In this document: positions 36,901-51,900 of the stretch, one piece after another
How the letters are laid out: every line of letters starts with the position of its first letter
How positions within the stretch are numbered: the first letter of the stretch is position 1
Source of the DNA: Lagopus muta
Taxonomy: Eukaryota > Chordata > Aves > Galliformes > Phasianidae
Assembly (NCBI RefSeq): GCF_023343835.1
Contig: NC_064433.1
Coordinates: 185,769,777-185,833,776, forward strand
Reading direction: 5' to 3'
DNA length: 64,000 nucleotides
Translations under genes and position numbers: made by a program
The notes under the pieces: generated by a model
What the model was told of the DNA's origin: nothing
Databases searched by the model: none
Seen by the model: the letters and a program-made list of their open reading frames with translations, nothing else

Positions 36901-39900
36901 CATGAAAATAATGAAAAATAACAAAAAGGTTAAAAAAATGTGCCTTGTCAAAGTGCCCCATCTGTGAAGTTCTTAAGGACTTCAGTGATGGGGAAAAAAA
37001 GCCTCAAAAATTGCTTGTAGAGCCTACCTGACATAGTATATGTCAGTATAGTATATGTATGCATCATTTAGAAATTAATTTGGTCAAGTTCTAATGTGAA
37101 ATGGGAAAGAAATACGAACAACGGAAATAAAAGATTTAATAGAAATGTTGGGAGATATTCCAATAGTGGAAAAAGAAAGTCCAGTCTTGATGTTTCCTCA
37201 TACGATATACTGTAGTTCTCAATGAATTAAGTCTTTCTGTTAGGTAAACTCTCAGTCGGGGCAACCCATCAACATCACAAAGGGCTTCCGTTGTGGTCTG
37301 ATGGCAAAAAACAACATCACTACAAAATGGTCAAGAGTTTTCTACCTAGGCCATTATAGGAAGTTTTAAATGTCTTTTTTAGGTTTCCCCCAAGTGGGGA
37401 TTTGATTTGAATTTCTTCACATTTCAGACAACTCAAAAGAGGACTATATTAAAGCTAACATGTCTTCTAACCTGTGATCCCTCAGCAAGCTTGCTGAGGG
37501 TGCACTCTGTCATCGATGTCACTGATAAAGATGTTGAAGAGCACCGGTCCCAAGACAGAGCCCTGGGGGATGCTGCTCGTTACCGGCCTCCACCTGGACA
37601 CAGAGCCATTGATGACCACCTGCGGCCTTTCAACCAGTTTCTTATCCATCAAATGGTCCACTTTGTCTGCTGTAAGCTCTGAATTGGAAATGAAGTTGCT
37701 AATATAACTACAGAAAACCGGCCCCATAGACTCGTACACATTCACTCTCATGAGGCAGTCTCAGACTGGCTCTGCCCTTACAATGGGGGGCAATTTGTCT
37801 TCTTTTTTAAGGAAGAGAAAATAATCTGGTCACGGGTGAGAACCAGATTGATACTATCTCTTTGTTCTGCTTTTGATTCTGGTTTGTGGCTGCTCACCAG
37901 TACTGTGATAACACACCTAATGATATGAATGAACATTATTGTAACTCAGTCATCTCTAAACAATAACGTATTCATTCCAGTTAGGTTCAGAAAGATCTTT
38001 TTTTTAGTGGATCTTAATATGATAGCAGGTTGGAAACAGAAAAGGAATTCAGTTTCAGAGAGAGAACAGATACATCATGTCACTGCATAAATCCAATTGA
38101 CCCACTCAACAAATTCTGCTTTGGCTGTTACTCACCAAATGATACTCCATATGTTTCCAACTGTTTTTCATGTTTCTTAGCCAATTCATAAATTCTGTCG
38201 CTGTACCCTTTTAAGGCCTCTCCATAGTCTCTACAGTCGAATGGAATGACCTGGGAATCTGCAAGTTCATAAACCAGTTTGCCTCGCAGCTTGGCAATTG
38301 CTAGCTGTTTCGTGAAGGTGGGGTCATAAAATTTTTCCACTAACTCAAAGGTCTCGTACACAGTGTGATAAACAGGGTAATTGCTGAATTTGTCCGTTTT
38401 CTGAAAAAAAAGAGCAGGTAAATTTGTCAGTGACTACAGTGAAGGTTGTATTGCTGCCATGATGTTCTGCACAGCTTCCAAATGAAAAAAGCTACTTCTT
38501 AGAAAACACAATTTGCTCTCCTTCCCTTCTTTTTGTGTGTTCATCTTCAGAAAATAAAGCAACCCAAATCCATGGGCTGTCACACAAGAATAAGGGAGCA
38601 GGTTTCCTTCTTCCCACCTACGCAGACCTGACTTCAGTTCCCTTGTACAGACATGGCCTTCACTGATTTGGAAATCAGTCTGAAGTTTGGGATCACAGAA
38701 ATCCTCAGCCGTGGCCCCTCTGAATAATGCACAGTTTCCTGAACAAACTCCAGGGGGATGTATATATTAAGGGGACTGCTAATAGCACAGTGGAATGAAA
38801 TCCACCCTCCCGATCAGATACTATAAATATACTCCTGAGAACTTGATAGCCCATAAAATGTACACATTACAGTAACGTTTTTATTCTCCACGCCATTAGG
38901 CTTCTTGTTAAATTCTAAAATGGTACTGATGAGTCAAAAACGAGCCAAAAATTCACTGAAGCTTTTTTTTATTAACTATGAATAAATGCTTTTAAAAGAT
39001 GAATGTTCAGCACCACTGAACCCCTCAGAGCAATCTGTTGGCTCACCCTGTTCTTGGTGTAGCGCACTCTGCCAGATGCAATTCCCAGTCGCTGGAAGTA
39101 AGCTTCAAAATCACTGCCTGATCCCAGTTTGTTTATTCTGCATGTAGGAAACAGAACACATCAGAGAGGCAGTACTTATTTTATAAAATGGTGGTAATGT
39201 ATGCAAAATGCAGATTTTCACAGAAATGGAGGTCAAGGCTTCTGACACCAGGGACGCCAGTCAGATTAGAGAGTAGATGAGCAGCAAGCTTAATTACCCT
39301 AACTTTATTCCATCCAGTATCCAGTATTACTACAAGGATCTCTTAATGGTAGCATCCCTGACTGTGACCACATTAGGAAAAAAATGAACGTGGCGTGCAC
39401 GAGAAATGATTTGCATCAGATAAGCCTCTGCAATCTTAAAATATTAAATACTTATTCCCAAATTAAAAGGAATTGGGAGGCAATATATGTAAAAACAGAT
39501 GTGCTTACATACTTAAAGTACTCCACAGTACAAAGCCTGGCAAATAATTTCCACAGCAGAAAACATTAACATTTGTCTCTTACAAGTAAATATTGCCATC
39601 TGCTGGATAGGTGTTGCAAGACAAAGGAAAAGCAAAATATCAGCTAAGACGGATTAGATCTAGTAGGTTTTTCAAAAGGAAGAAATCTTAAGTGAGTTTG
39701 ATATGTCTAGAAGAACATGTTACCAAGGCTTAAAAGTTGATAAGGTCATCCATGCAGAATATTTGGGTCAAATGATACAGGGAGCAGTTCTATTTGCCTT
39801 ATGAGAATGTAAGATTTAGCCATACCAGTCATGGGCTTAAACAACGTGCTGAGGTTTTAATATCTTCAGATATAGATTTTTAACGTATAACGTCTACATC

Positions 39901-42900
39901 CATTGTACAAACAAAGAATAAGTATCATGAGAGCTTTTAACTACTGCCTGAGGCAGTTTCTTTCAACAAAGTACTTACTTAGCATAACTTGATATGTCTT
40001 GATATGTCTATCAAGATAAGTCTTGATATTATTTAGAAGAGTAACTAAACTATACTTTGATTTTTTCCCCACCCTGCACTTCCGTGTTTGTTTTCCAAAA
40101 TGTTTTTCTGTTCAAAACAGACTTTCAAAGAGCGTGAGATTTTGTTCTTGTAGTGGACATAGATGTCACAATCATTCAAAAAAAGGTCATGACATTTTAT
40201 TTCATTTTAGATATTGTTAGAGACTTCAAGTACTAAAAGATTTTTGCAGCACTGTCAACAACAGCACATCCTGAAGAATTCCAGAGAAGAGCCATGCTGT
40301 GACACAATGAAAACATTGGGAAAGTGAAAACAGACAAATTACTTACCTGGGATAACTGTTATTTTCAGGCGCAGGGTCTTTCTCAAGCCAACTCTCATAA
40401 AGAGATTTATTTTCATAGCCTAAATCAGGGCTTGAAATCTGGAGAGGAATACATTATAATCTCATTGGAAGTACCTCAAAGTCAAACTGGTATCAAAAGA
40501 GACCTTAACCAACAGCACTGCCGTATGCAAGGAGGCACACCTACCCTGCTTACTTCTATATGCAACTAAACAGCATCACACAGGCACCTGGAACCAACCA
40601 CAGGCAGAGGGCAGAGCAAGACAAAAGCTGTAAGACACAAAATTAAACCCATCTGGTTTTGGAAGAAAGCAGAAGCGTACTTGGGGCTTCCAGGACTTTT
40701 TACCAACTTATTATAGCGCTGTGTATGCACACGTACAAGTGCACAGGACAGTACTGAGGAGCTGCTCCAGCTGTTCACCTCTCAGCTGGCAAGAAGAACA
40801 GACAGCCCTAAGCCACCACAACTTTGCACCACAAAACAATGGCGTTCCCTCAACAGGCTGAGCCTGAAATTGGCATTTCTTACAGGAAGCTTGTAAAGGA
40901 ATTGTGGTCTGAAGTAGTGTCAGTGGAACACAGCCAAGATCGGAGCCCTGTTGTGCGAGACACACTTTCCTTTAAAAAAAAAAAATAAAGGGTAGTTATG
41001 TATCCATGATGGAAAATTAGGAAGCTAGGAAATTGGCTGTTCAAAGCTGCTAGAAGAACTATGGCAGAGTTTCACATAAATCAGAACCCTGGTCCAGGTC
41101 TCCAGCTATGCTTACCTGTCTGTGACAGCTATGGCTAAAGCTACCATTGTCCTTCAAGTGTAAAATTGGCCATGATCTGCACAAGATTGGGATTTTTCTC
41201 TTTTTCTTTCTCTCTCTTTTTTTTTTTTTAATGCAAAGCATAAATGTGCATGGGTAGATGCATAATATTGTTGAGTCTTAATACAGCATTGAAAAACATA
41301 CAGACTCCAAAAATCCCTGAAAATCCTAGGAGCTCTGACCTCTAAAATTATGGCAACAGTTAGCAGAAAAAATAACAACTTTGTGAAGCAGTCATTTGAC
41401 TGCTGTCATTTTCAGGGCATTTCAGTAAAGTTTTAAGGCTAAATTGGAAATGGCATAACAGAAGCAAGCTGAACTCTTGACACGGGCAAGTGAAAGTGCT
41501 TCATGCTCTGTCAGAGATGTTATTCTAACAGCTCTGCTCATATCAAAACCATTGGCCAGCATTTTCATACAATGCTAAGAACCTTGTAAAATGAACTGTC
41601 CATTCTAACTTAGATTTAAGTCTGGAATCAGATCCCAGGAGAAAAAAGATGTTCAAATCCTTACATAAATTCTGTGATGCTAGAATCAGTGAGGCAAGGA
41701 AAAGATATATCACAGCTCTACAATGTTTATCAGTCACCTGTACATGTGTTTCTATGCTACCAGAAATGGTGGCCTAGGTAGAAGTGATTTTTCAACACAT
41801 TGCCCTCAGTATCTCTGATTTCTTTTCTTCAGTCCATCAAAAAACATCATTTTCCTTGGGGAAATCCCAAAAACTTCTATTAATGATCTCACAGGGAAGG
41901 TCAAAGGAGTAGGAAGGAAAGGTTTCAGAATGAGAGATATGTGGTCACAGGCGGCCACTTGGGACACATCAACATTGGTAAATTTAAGGTAGTTTGGAAT
42001 TGAAAACTACAAAATTGAAGCACTGTAAAAATTGAGCCATGATTTTATTTTCCATGGCAGGCAGTCACCAGTCAAGAAGTAAGAAAAGATAGCCAGAATT
42101 TATGCTCTAGAAAACTGTGGCACAAAACTGAAAAAAAAGAAAAAAAGAAAAAGAAAAAAAGAGTATGTAGAGAAAATGCATTGTAGATGAGATTCTTCAG
42201 AGAGAGAAAATAAGTCTTTCAGCCTCGTGATAATTTGTGCTGAGAGTTAAAAAAGCAAAGGAGACATTATCTGACCACTTGTAGTAAAGCAAATCCATAC
42301 ATCTGGCCCACTACAAGGCCCATTCAGTCCTCTGATATTTATTACAGTGTTTCAGAAGCTCAGTGAGATCTGGAGGTGATTCAAGGGGATCTGAGAACAA
42401 CTGGTATCTAGCCAGTGTGAAAAGAAATAGATTTTAGATTGTAATAGATGGCACTTGAATGTCAAATGCAGTTTATTTCCTTGCATGCTTACAAGAATTG
42501 ATCTTGCTTAAGTGTTTTCTTATCTCAAACTTAGTTATTTATCCAATTATCTATATTCCAAGTTTTATACATACATATATACAGTTATCTCTACATACAA
42601 TTGTTTCACTATACATTGCAAATAATATTCCAGCTATGTCAGCGATACATTTCAGCCTTGCTCAGCGTACCAGGGAACTGTGAGCCAGGATTGTGAACCA
42701 TTGAGAGAATGTTTTGCTACTGATTTGAGTAGGATCAAGATTCTTTCAGCATTGCTGTAAGACAAAAGCAATATTACTCAATAGTCCCATTTTATCCAAT
42801 AAATTTGCGCATTCTCAGGAAATCAAGAACAATAAACACTCTGATTCAGTACCTCTTTCGTTAGATTATATATCAGTTTGTAGAGAAGAGGGGTGCAGTC

Positions 42901-45900
42901 AACTCTTAATGTGTAGTTGCCTGAAAATGAAGCACAGACATGGAAATCCCTCCACATACAACTGGCATTATCTTCTTAATGGATTAAGCCCTGCAGTCCT
43001 TTCTTAGACAAACTCCTCGACTCCAAGGCAAAGAATTTAGATCTTTCCTCAGGATATACACAGAAACAGACTGTTTATTTGGTCACACTTTGTAAGCTCC
43101 TGTTTCTACACAATTATGCACTGGTTATTGAACATGCAAAGTAATGTAGTGAAGTTTCCACGTAGTTCTGGAATATGTGCAACTATCCTTCATCAGCTAC
43201 TTGTCACTCATTGACCCTTGTCTCTCACATGCTCCCAAAAGCCTGCATTTAACAGAATGGAGTGGTAAGTGGGTAAGTATCTCATAGGGAAGCTGTCAGT
43301 CATAGCAGCAAGAGCCCCACTGCAAAGAAACTGCTGCCACTGCTGAGGGAAGCAGGTCTGCAATGCAGTCTTTTCTGTAACCACCCAACAGCAGCTGGGC
43401 AAACATCTCTCCCCTCAGATGTGGACAACAAGAAGGGTGAGAAGGTTTTGACATAATGAAACATCAGAAAACACTGTTATTAGGTCTTGTTACTGCTTTA
43501 GACCTGGAGTCATCCACTGCATGCCCACAAGAGCCAGCGTTGGACTAACAGTTACAGAAAACCCAACAGCACTGTAAAAAATTCTAGATAATGTTAAAAT
43601 CAATTGATAACATTAATAATGTTTCCAACAAGAGTCTCTATTTGAGAACTGGAAATTAGAGACACAAAAATACTCAAAAGAATGACTTGCTGTTCCTTTT
43701 ATGGATTTTCACGTCTCAAGGCCAATGAATAGAAACATGGCACAAGAAGCACTGTAGAAAAAACATTATGATAAAAAAATTAATTCCCAGACTATATGGA
43801 TGTTTTGGCTCTACAGCGGATGCTCAGAAGAAAGTGAAAGACGCCCGAATACTTAAAACAGTCCTCTGATGATGGTGCTTTTTTGCCTTACTACATATCT
43901 TTCCCACTGGTTTTACTTTCGCACTTTTTTTAATGCACAAAGCAAGAGACGTGTTTGAGTAACGAGGATTTGGAAGAAAATAGTTAATGCAGCAGCATGT
44001 TGGCTGCAGATCAGCTGAAAAAAATGAACGTGTTGCAATCCATGCTGAGAATATGAAGCAGTTGTAAAGCTATTATTTCATCCACGAGATCTAAGTGTGA
44101 ACTTCTGCTCCACTTTTTCCACAGCATGTACGCTGTATAATTGAAGGAACAGCTCTACTGTCCTTACAGCCAACCTCCAACACAGCATTTAGAAACTGGG
44201 TTTGTCTTTTCTTTCCTTCCAATCCTTTTGTGACAGACAGAATTTTCTGCTGACAGGAGTAAGAAGAGTTTTTAAATGTGCCTACTGATATCCATTTTAT
44301 TCACACAGAGTAAGCACAAAACGGTTGGGTTTAACATGGAAAAAGCAATGCCAGAAAGAACTGTGCTGAACAGATTCATGGGGCTCTACTGATGGAACTC
44401 CTCCCCTACAAGGACAGGCTGAGAGAGCTGGGGCTGTTCAGCCTGAAGAGGAGAAGTCTCCAGGGAGACCTGAGAGCGTCCTTTCAGTATCTAAAGGGGG
44501 CTGTGAGAAAGAAGGGGACAGACTCTTTAGCAGGGTCTGTGGTGACAGGACAAGGGAAATGGTTTCCGACAGAACAAGGGGTGACTTAAACTGGATATTA
44601 GGAAGTTTTTCACAATGACAGTGGTGAGACACTGGCACAGGTTACCCAGAAAGGTAGTGGATGCCCCATCCCTGGAGACACTCAAGGTGAGGCTGGACAG
44701 GCTCCAAGCACCTGATGGAGCTGTACGTGTCCCTGTTTATCGCAAGGGAGTTGGGCTGGATGGCCTCTAAGGGTTCTTTCTCTTCCAACTCAAACAGTTC
44801 TATGATTGTATGATGATTTCAGCACAGAAAACAGCAAATGAAGATCTTCTGTAACAAAGCTCAAAATAATTTAATGATATTATCCTTGCTATTCTGATTT
44901 AGGTCATTGTGCTTGCTCTAACTTCCCAAGTCTAGCTTATAAGCAGCATTCCTGTATGCCAGATTCTTCTGAGAATCTGAAAGACACAGTAAATTAAATA
45001 ACGGTGGGTCACTTTTTTTGTGAATCACTCCTGAGAGCCTATTTTTCTATGTCAGCTCAGGCATATTCTGCATTGAACTCTGCACAGCCTCCCTCTTCAC
45101 AGCACTGCACAAAGGGGTGCACCCCATCCCAAAGCAACTAAACGATTTCCCACACCTACAAAACATAACCCCAAGGTTTTGACACTAATTGTCCTGTGAC
45201 TGTAAATAATTATAGTGTCCCAAGATACTGCACTTCCACAGTAAATGGAGCTGGAGCTGCAGGTATAAGTCAGCCATACATCATAACAATAATTGCATAA
45301 TAATTGCTAAAGCAGTTAAGAGAGATTTAAAAATTCAGACTGCTCAGCTCATTTGCACAGAACACTGAATACAGAGGAGGCCTTCTGGCTTCCAGGTATG
45401 TGGACTGCAGCTCATGGACGGCACTACTTGCAACAAGCAAGCAACATGAGGATTTGGATTGTCCTCTCCCTCCACTTCATTCTGTATTTGCTACAATTAC
45501 TGAATATTACATAATTGATGTTTGCTAGCGACAGTAATACACAGTGAACTACTAAAACTGACATCCATAAAGTAAAGTGAGTTTAAGACACACCTTCTAT
45601 AGAAGAATCTGTGTTGATGTACGCCACTGCCCGTTCCTGGAGGACTCTGGCATTTTCCTGGGGTTGTAAAAGTGTGATTATTACCTTCAGGTAGTGACAT
45701 TTACTGAAGAGCATATTAAGTATACTAGGTGGGCTTTTTATTGTTTGTTTTAACCACATTACCTTTAGAAAACAAGTCAGGATAAGTAGCACGATGTTCT
45801 TCGCCAATCATTGTGGTGTTTGAGGATGGGTCAATGATCTGAGCATACAGCATTCACTCTTGCTTCTGGGACTCATTTTTGTCTGGAAAGCAACCAACCT

Positions 45901-48900
45901 CTCATACTGGAGAGAGTCCAGATGGGTCTTCAATATCTCCATAGAAGGAGTCTAAACAAATTATCTGGGCAACCTCCTTCCTAAGCTCTGTCACCCTTAC
46001 CATAAAGAAGCTCTCCCACATGTTTGTATGGAACTTTTCTATGTTCAAGTTTTAGGCCACTGCTCCTTGTCCTGTCACTAGACACCGAGTAGAGCCTGGC
46101 CTCATTTGTTTGCCTCCCACCTCTTTTTAGATATTTACAAACATTAATCTGATTCCCCCTCAATTTTCTTTTCCTCAGGCTGAACAGACCCAGGTTACTC
46201 AGCCTTTCCTCGTACAGGAGATGCTTCAGGCTCTTTATCATCTTTGTGGCCCTCCACTGGACTTTCTCTAGGAGATCTCTATCCTTTTTGAACCAGGGAG
46301 CCCAGAACTGGACACAGTATTCTAAATGTAGCCTCACCAGTTTTGCTACTGGTATCACGTTCCAGTATTTAACTGAATTTTAACAATGATGAAGCGGGTA
46401 TTGCTGTCATTTCTATACTCACTCATTCCTAAAAACAATGAATCAAAGCAGTTTTGAGTCAACTACACATTGCTTTCATGATAAATATTTACACATATGC
46501 TGAATTTTTTTTGCAAACCGGTAATTATTTTTGGAATTGATATTCTAATCAGGAAGGGATATGTTACTAAATCTTGGCTTTGTAATAGATATTCTAATTA
46601 GGTTAGTAATTGATACTTGATTCATTCAATTTATAACAAACTAATTATTTTTAAATCACGCAAACTACAAATTAGCTTGATAATTGATAACTCGATAATG
46701 CACTCACTATCTTCAAAACAAACACTAGAGAAGATTCTGCAGGAGAATATGAAGGAAGAAAGCAATCTTGTGTGTGCATACACGGGGCCATGCATATGTG
46801 GAAAAGCATATTTGCAGCATAAATTCCTTCATGATGTGTTTATATAAGAAAAGGACGTTGCCACACTTGCAGAGTCTTTGTTACAGAGAAGACAGTAAAT
46901 ATAATGGATTAATTTTTCCCAAGATTTAGTAGATGGCAGATCTGGCAGCTGCAGGAAAATGAATGTAAGCTGTGAGGAATGTCTCCAGAGAAACTAAAAT
47001 CTAATTTTGGTGTCAAAGAGGAGGAATGCACACCACTGAGACAAAGCAGGAAAACAATAACAGAAAAACATTGAGGTTCAGATATGAGAGGTGCTTAGAG
47101 GCTTCTAATCTACTACAGCTGCCATGGAGTGAAATAGTAGATGATAGATTACTGGCTGTTAAATTATTAAACAAAAAACATTACAGAGCAGCAGTAGTAA
47201 TACGAGAACAAGCATACAGAGAACTAATCTATTCATTACTTGCTCAAGAGAAATAGATCTTTTAAATATCATGCTTCCATACACCTCATACTTAAAATTG
47301 TTCTTTTTTCTCTTGATAGCATCTAAACGTGCCCAGATAGATAAAGAAAGAAACCATAAATAAAAGATTAATATACAGTACACTTTTGTTACCACTGGAA
47401 TTCAGGAGAGATGAAGTTTTAGAACCAACTTCCTCTAGTCAATAAATAATTTTAAAAGTAATTTATATTATGTTTCCTTTGTCTAATATCCCATAAAACA
47501 ACATTAAGGGGCAGAGTGTCTATTGCAGCTGGAAGCAAAACATAATTTCATGGGAGAAAAGATTAGTGCAAGTCCAAGGAAAGAGAAATCTCAGCTTTGT
47601 TAACAGATGAATGATGCTGTTTTATGTTTCTGGTTTTTGTTCTGCAATTTTGTGTTCTACTGATAAACAAACTAAATAAAAACATTTAAGTATTTTCTTT
47701 TACATATTTTGAAAGCAAAATCCAAGTTCTATAAGTACAGAATATGTATAATAAATGAAATTTTAACAGCAAATAATCTGTTAAATGTTCCAGTGCTAAT
47801 AAAACCATGTTATTTACCTCAGCCCATTCTGTGGAACCCAGCAATCCAAACTCCTCTGCATCCCAGCTAGCAAAAATGATAGTTCGCTTAGGTCTCCAGC
47901 CTGCAGTCACCAAATTAATTTTCAAGTTTAATTTCACCACAGTTAATTGAATCTCTTTAAAAAAAATAGACTTAATTGAAATAGCAGGAAAAAAAAAAGA
48001 AACAACAATTCTAGGTTCTTTAGAGAAACATATTACTGCAAAGACATTTCTTCTTAATGTAACATTTTCATTCCGTACAACTAAAGTAGTAATATTACAC
48101 TGACAAGAAAAATGAGGGAATAAATTCAGCCAACTAAGATGCAATGCTGCATTTGCATCTCTTCAACAAATTTGTATATTTCATAATGAAATATACAACC
48201 AACTTTCTGTAAAGGTGAAGCTTAAATCAAAGCAGCTGCAACTGGGAATATTCATCACAGTCTCTCAAAGCTGTTCTTTTCCATATCCATCACTTTAAGC
48301 CCACAATAATTAAGTTACCTTCCATCTTCATTTTACCAAAACTTCGAACGACCTCTTGAAGAACAGCTGCACCCGTACTTGGATCAATACCACCAAATAC
48401 CCAGGAGTCTCTATGACCTCCTAAAATAATGTATCTATCTGCAAACAAGCACACAGTATCAATCCTGACTTAAAAATGCATTTAGGTTATTTGCATTTCT
48501 GTTGATTCTACCATTATTATTCAACATATTTGTTAGTAACATGGACAGTTGAATTTAGTGGGGGGATTGGAGCACCTCCCCTATGAGGACAGGCTGAGGG
48601 AGCTGGGCTTGTTCAGCCCAGAGAAAAGAAGGCTGCAGGGTGACCTCATTGCAGCCTTTCAATACCTAAAGGGAGCCTACAGACAGGAGGGGAATAAACT
48701 CTTAGAAAGGGTAGATAGCAGCAGGACAAGGGGAAATGGTTTTGAGAGAGGGAAGATTCAGGTTGGATGTCGGGGGGAAGTTCTTTACAGAGAGAGTGGT
48801 GAGGTGCTGGAACAGCTGCCCAGAGAGTCCGTGGATGCCCCGACCCTGGAGGTGTTCAGGGCCAGGTTGGATGGGGCCCTGGGCAGCCTGGTCTCGTATT

Positions 48901-51900
48901 AAATGTGGAGGTCGGTGGCCCTGCATGTGGCAGGGGTTGGAGATTCATGATCTTTGAGGTCCTTTCCAACCCAGGCCATTCTGGGATTTGGTGATTCTGT
49001 GACAGTGCACCCTCACCAGCTTTGTCAGTGACACCGAGCTGCACGGTGTGGTTGAAACTCTGGAGGGGAGGGATGCCATCCAGAGGGATCAGGACAGGCT
49101 GGAGAGGTTCAACAAGGCCAAGTGCAAGGTCCTACATCTGGCTCAGGGCAATTTCAAACACAGATGTAGGCTGAGAGATGAGTAGATTGAGGGCAGCCCT
49201 GAGAAGCCAGTGTTCAGGATGGAGAAGCTTGACATGAGCCAAGTGTGCTCTTACAGCCCAGACGGAGAACAGTATCCTGTGCTGCATCAAAAGTAGGGAG
49301 GCAGCAGGGTGAGAGAGGGTACTGTCCCCCTCTGCTCTGCCCTTGTGAGATCCTGCCTGGAGTACTGCATCTGTGTCTGGGGTCTCCAATAAAAGAAACA
49401 CAAGGATTTCTTAGGGTGGGTCCAGAGTACCATGAAGATGATCAGAGGGCTGGAACACATCTCTTATGAAGAAAGGCTAAGGCAGCTGGGGTTGTTCAGC
49501 CTGGAGAATTGAAGGCTCTGGGGAGAACTTACTACAGCCCTTCAGTGCCTAAAGGGGGTTTATATGAAAGATGAAGAAAGACTTTTTACAAAAGCATGCA
49601 GATAGGACAACAAGTTAAGCTTTTAAACTAAAAGAGAGTTGGATTAGATATAGGGAAGAAAATTTTTATTTGGCAATTTTGGCAGGGCCTTTTTTATGAG
49701 GCCCTGGCACTGCTGACCAAAGAGCTGTGGGTGCCCCAGCCCTGGAGGTGCTCAGGGCCAGGTTGGATGGGCCCTAGGCAGCCTGAGTTGGTGGGGGCAA
49801 CCAGCCCATGACAGGGGGTTGGAACAGGGTGGGTTTTACTGCCCCTTCCAATGCAAGCAAATCTATTCTACACACTTTTTGAATTAACATTCTTTTATGC
49901 ACGTCTTGTTACTCAGTCCCAACAATAGGATGTTAAGGTCCTAAATCATAACCAGTTTTCTGCGCTTTGCATTCTGTCAAGATTTGCCAGACAAACCATA
50001 TTAATTATATAAGCAGAATCCCATGGTAAAAGGACAGGCATGTAAAGAATTATGTCTATCATTCTAGCATTATAATTCAAGTATATTCTTGAGAATGCCT
50101 ATTAAAAACAGTGTAGTGGAGGGATGGGACAAGCTATTAAAGATTTCTCAGGTTCCAACACTCTCTGGCTATCCTAGAAAGTGACTTTTTCTTGAAACCC
50201 GATGACAATTTCACCAAACAGCAATAAAGAAGGAATTCTTATGCTCACCTGGTTCCACAGCTCCTTTGATGACACCAATGACGTTGTAAATTCGAGCAAT
50301 TTCATTGTTTGTATGAATGTGCATTCTGACTTTTCTGAAATGAAAAGCAGTTGGTGTAACCATCTCTGAGAAGCTTGTAAGTAAGAAAGTTTATGTTCCT
50401 GTTTTGCTTTGTGTGTTCAGCAGTTATCTAATCCATCATGCTGCATCAGCTTCCCATTTCATATTTCAAGTTAAACTGTTGACAGGAAGAGGCCTATACA
50501 GGTCAGCTTCTAAAGTTTCAAATGGTGACAGAATTTATTGAATTGTTATTTCTGGGTGACAATTGGTCAAAGGTATGTTAGAGCAGGAAACTGAAAAGTC
50601 TACACAGTAACTAAAAATGAACCTGAATTTTGATCAAAATGATAACTGCAGATATAAATCTCTTTATAAGGAATACCCTGTGATTTTTTTAGCAAAACTA
50701 CATGAATTGTGATAGAAGTTGGAGAGATGGTCATTATAAACAGTTATGCACAAATACACTGAAATCTCTGTTTAAGACAGCAGATCAAAGTGATCAAAAT
50801 TTGTCAAAGCAAAATAACATTAAAAAAAAAACTTCTCATGAAATTTCATAAAAAGAAAGGGAATTCAGGTATTAGAAGAACTAAAAATAATGTACTATTC
50901 AGCCCCTTTTAACCTATAGAAGACACAAAGAATGAAACAACACTGATTTGGGGTCCGGCAAAACTCCAAGAGTTTCTCATCTTTTCGGCAGCGGATCTGC
51001 ATGGCTGTCAAAATCGAGACCCACTTCTCAAGACAGCTACTGGATCACTGCCCAGAAAGAAACTGGCACCTGTGACTTGAACATGCTTACACTTACACAT
51101 TTTCATGTGCAAGTGACTGTCTACCTAGACTCAAAGGTCTCCTTTTGATATGGAATTACTCTGATAGAAAAGTACATGCAGGATTAATCTCTACAAAAAC
51201 TACTTCTCCTATCAAGTGGGAAGATGTTAAAGAGTGCATTCAAAAATATTTCTTTTGCATACGTGTTCACAATGAATCATGGTAGTTCTTTCCTAACTGT
51301 TGGTTTTATTACTCTTGAAGACATTCAAAACAGCACCTTGATTATGCTTTCTTATTTTTTTCCTACTTTGTTCCTACTTTGTTCATTTTCAGATAGTGTT
51401 AGAACAGACAAGGAAAGAAAAAGGATAAATGAAGTCTTTGCAGAATTATATAGTGTCAAAATAATATCTTGTTCTGCAGGAAGAAGTTGCTCGAAGTTGC
51501 TCCAGCAACTGCTGGAGACCTGACCAGTTTTATTTCTCCATCATAGATGAAAAAAGGTAAAGAGCAAAATACTATTACTAATCCAACAGTTCCACGTCCA
51601 ATTTCTCCCTAATCAAATTAGTCAGACATTGAGCTTCATTTTCTTATATCCTGCTATTTTACAGGCTTTCCACTGTGGGAACTACCAGCTTTGGGAAACA
51701 GTTGATGGACTCACAAACCATTCCACAGCTCTTATGCTCAAAGGAACACTGGGGGGGTTTCCAGTGGATGATGGAAAGCTATCTAGAAGAGGACTACCTA
51801 ATTAGTAGTGCTTCCCTTTTGGACACTGACAAATTGGCTTAGCTATTTTCCCCTTGGTCATTAGAAACATTAAAGAAAAGTAATAAATAGATAGACTGGA

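Larger units (their letters stand above)
38401..40346 (-). other. NAALAD2 introns 15 and 14
   Basis: Unremarkable sequence apart from a small direct/inverted TTGATATGTC-type repeat cluster at 39988-40030. No CR1 or nested gene recognised. Confidence 0.5.
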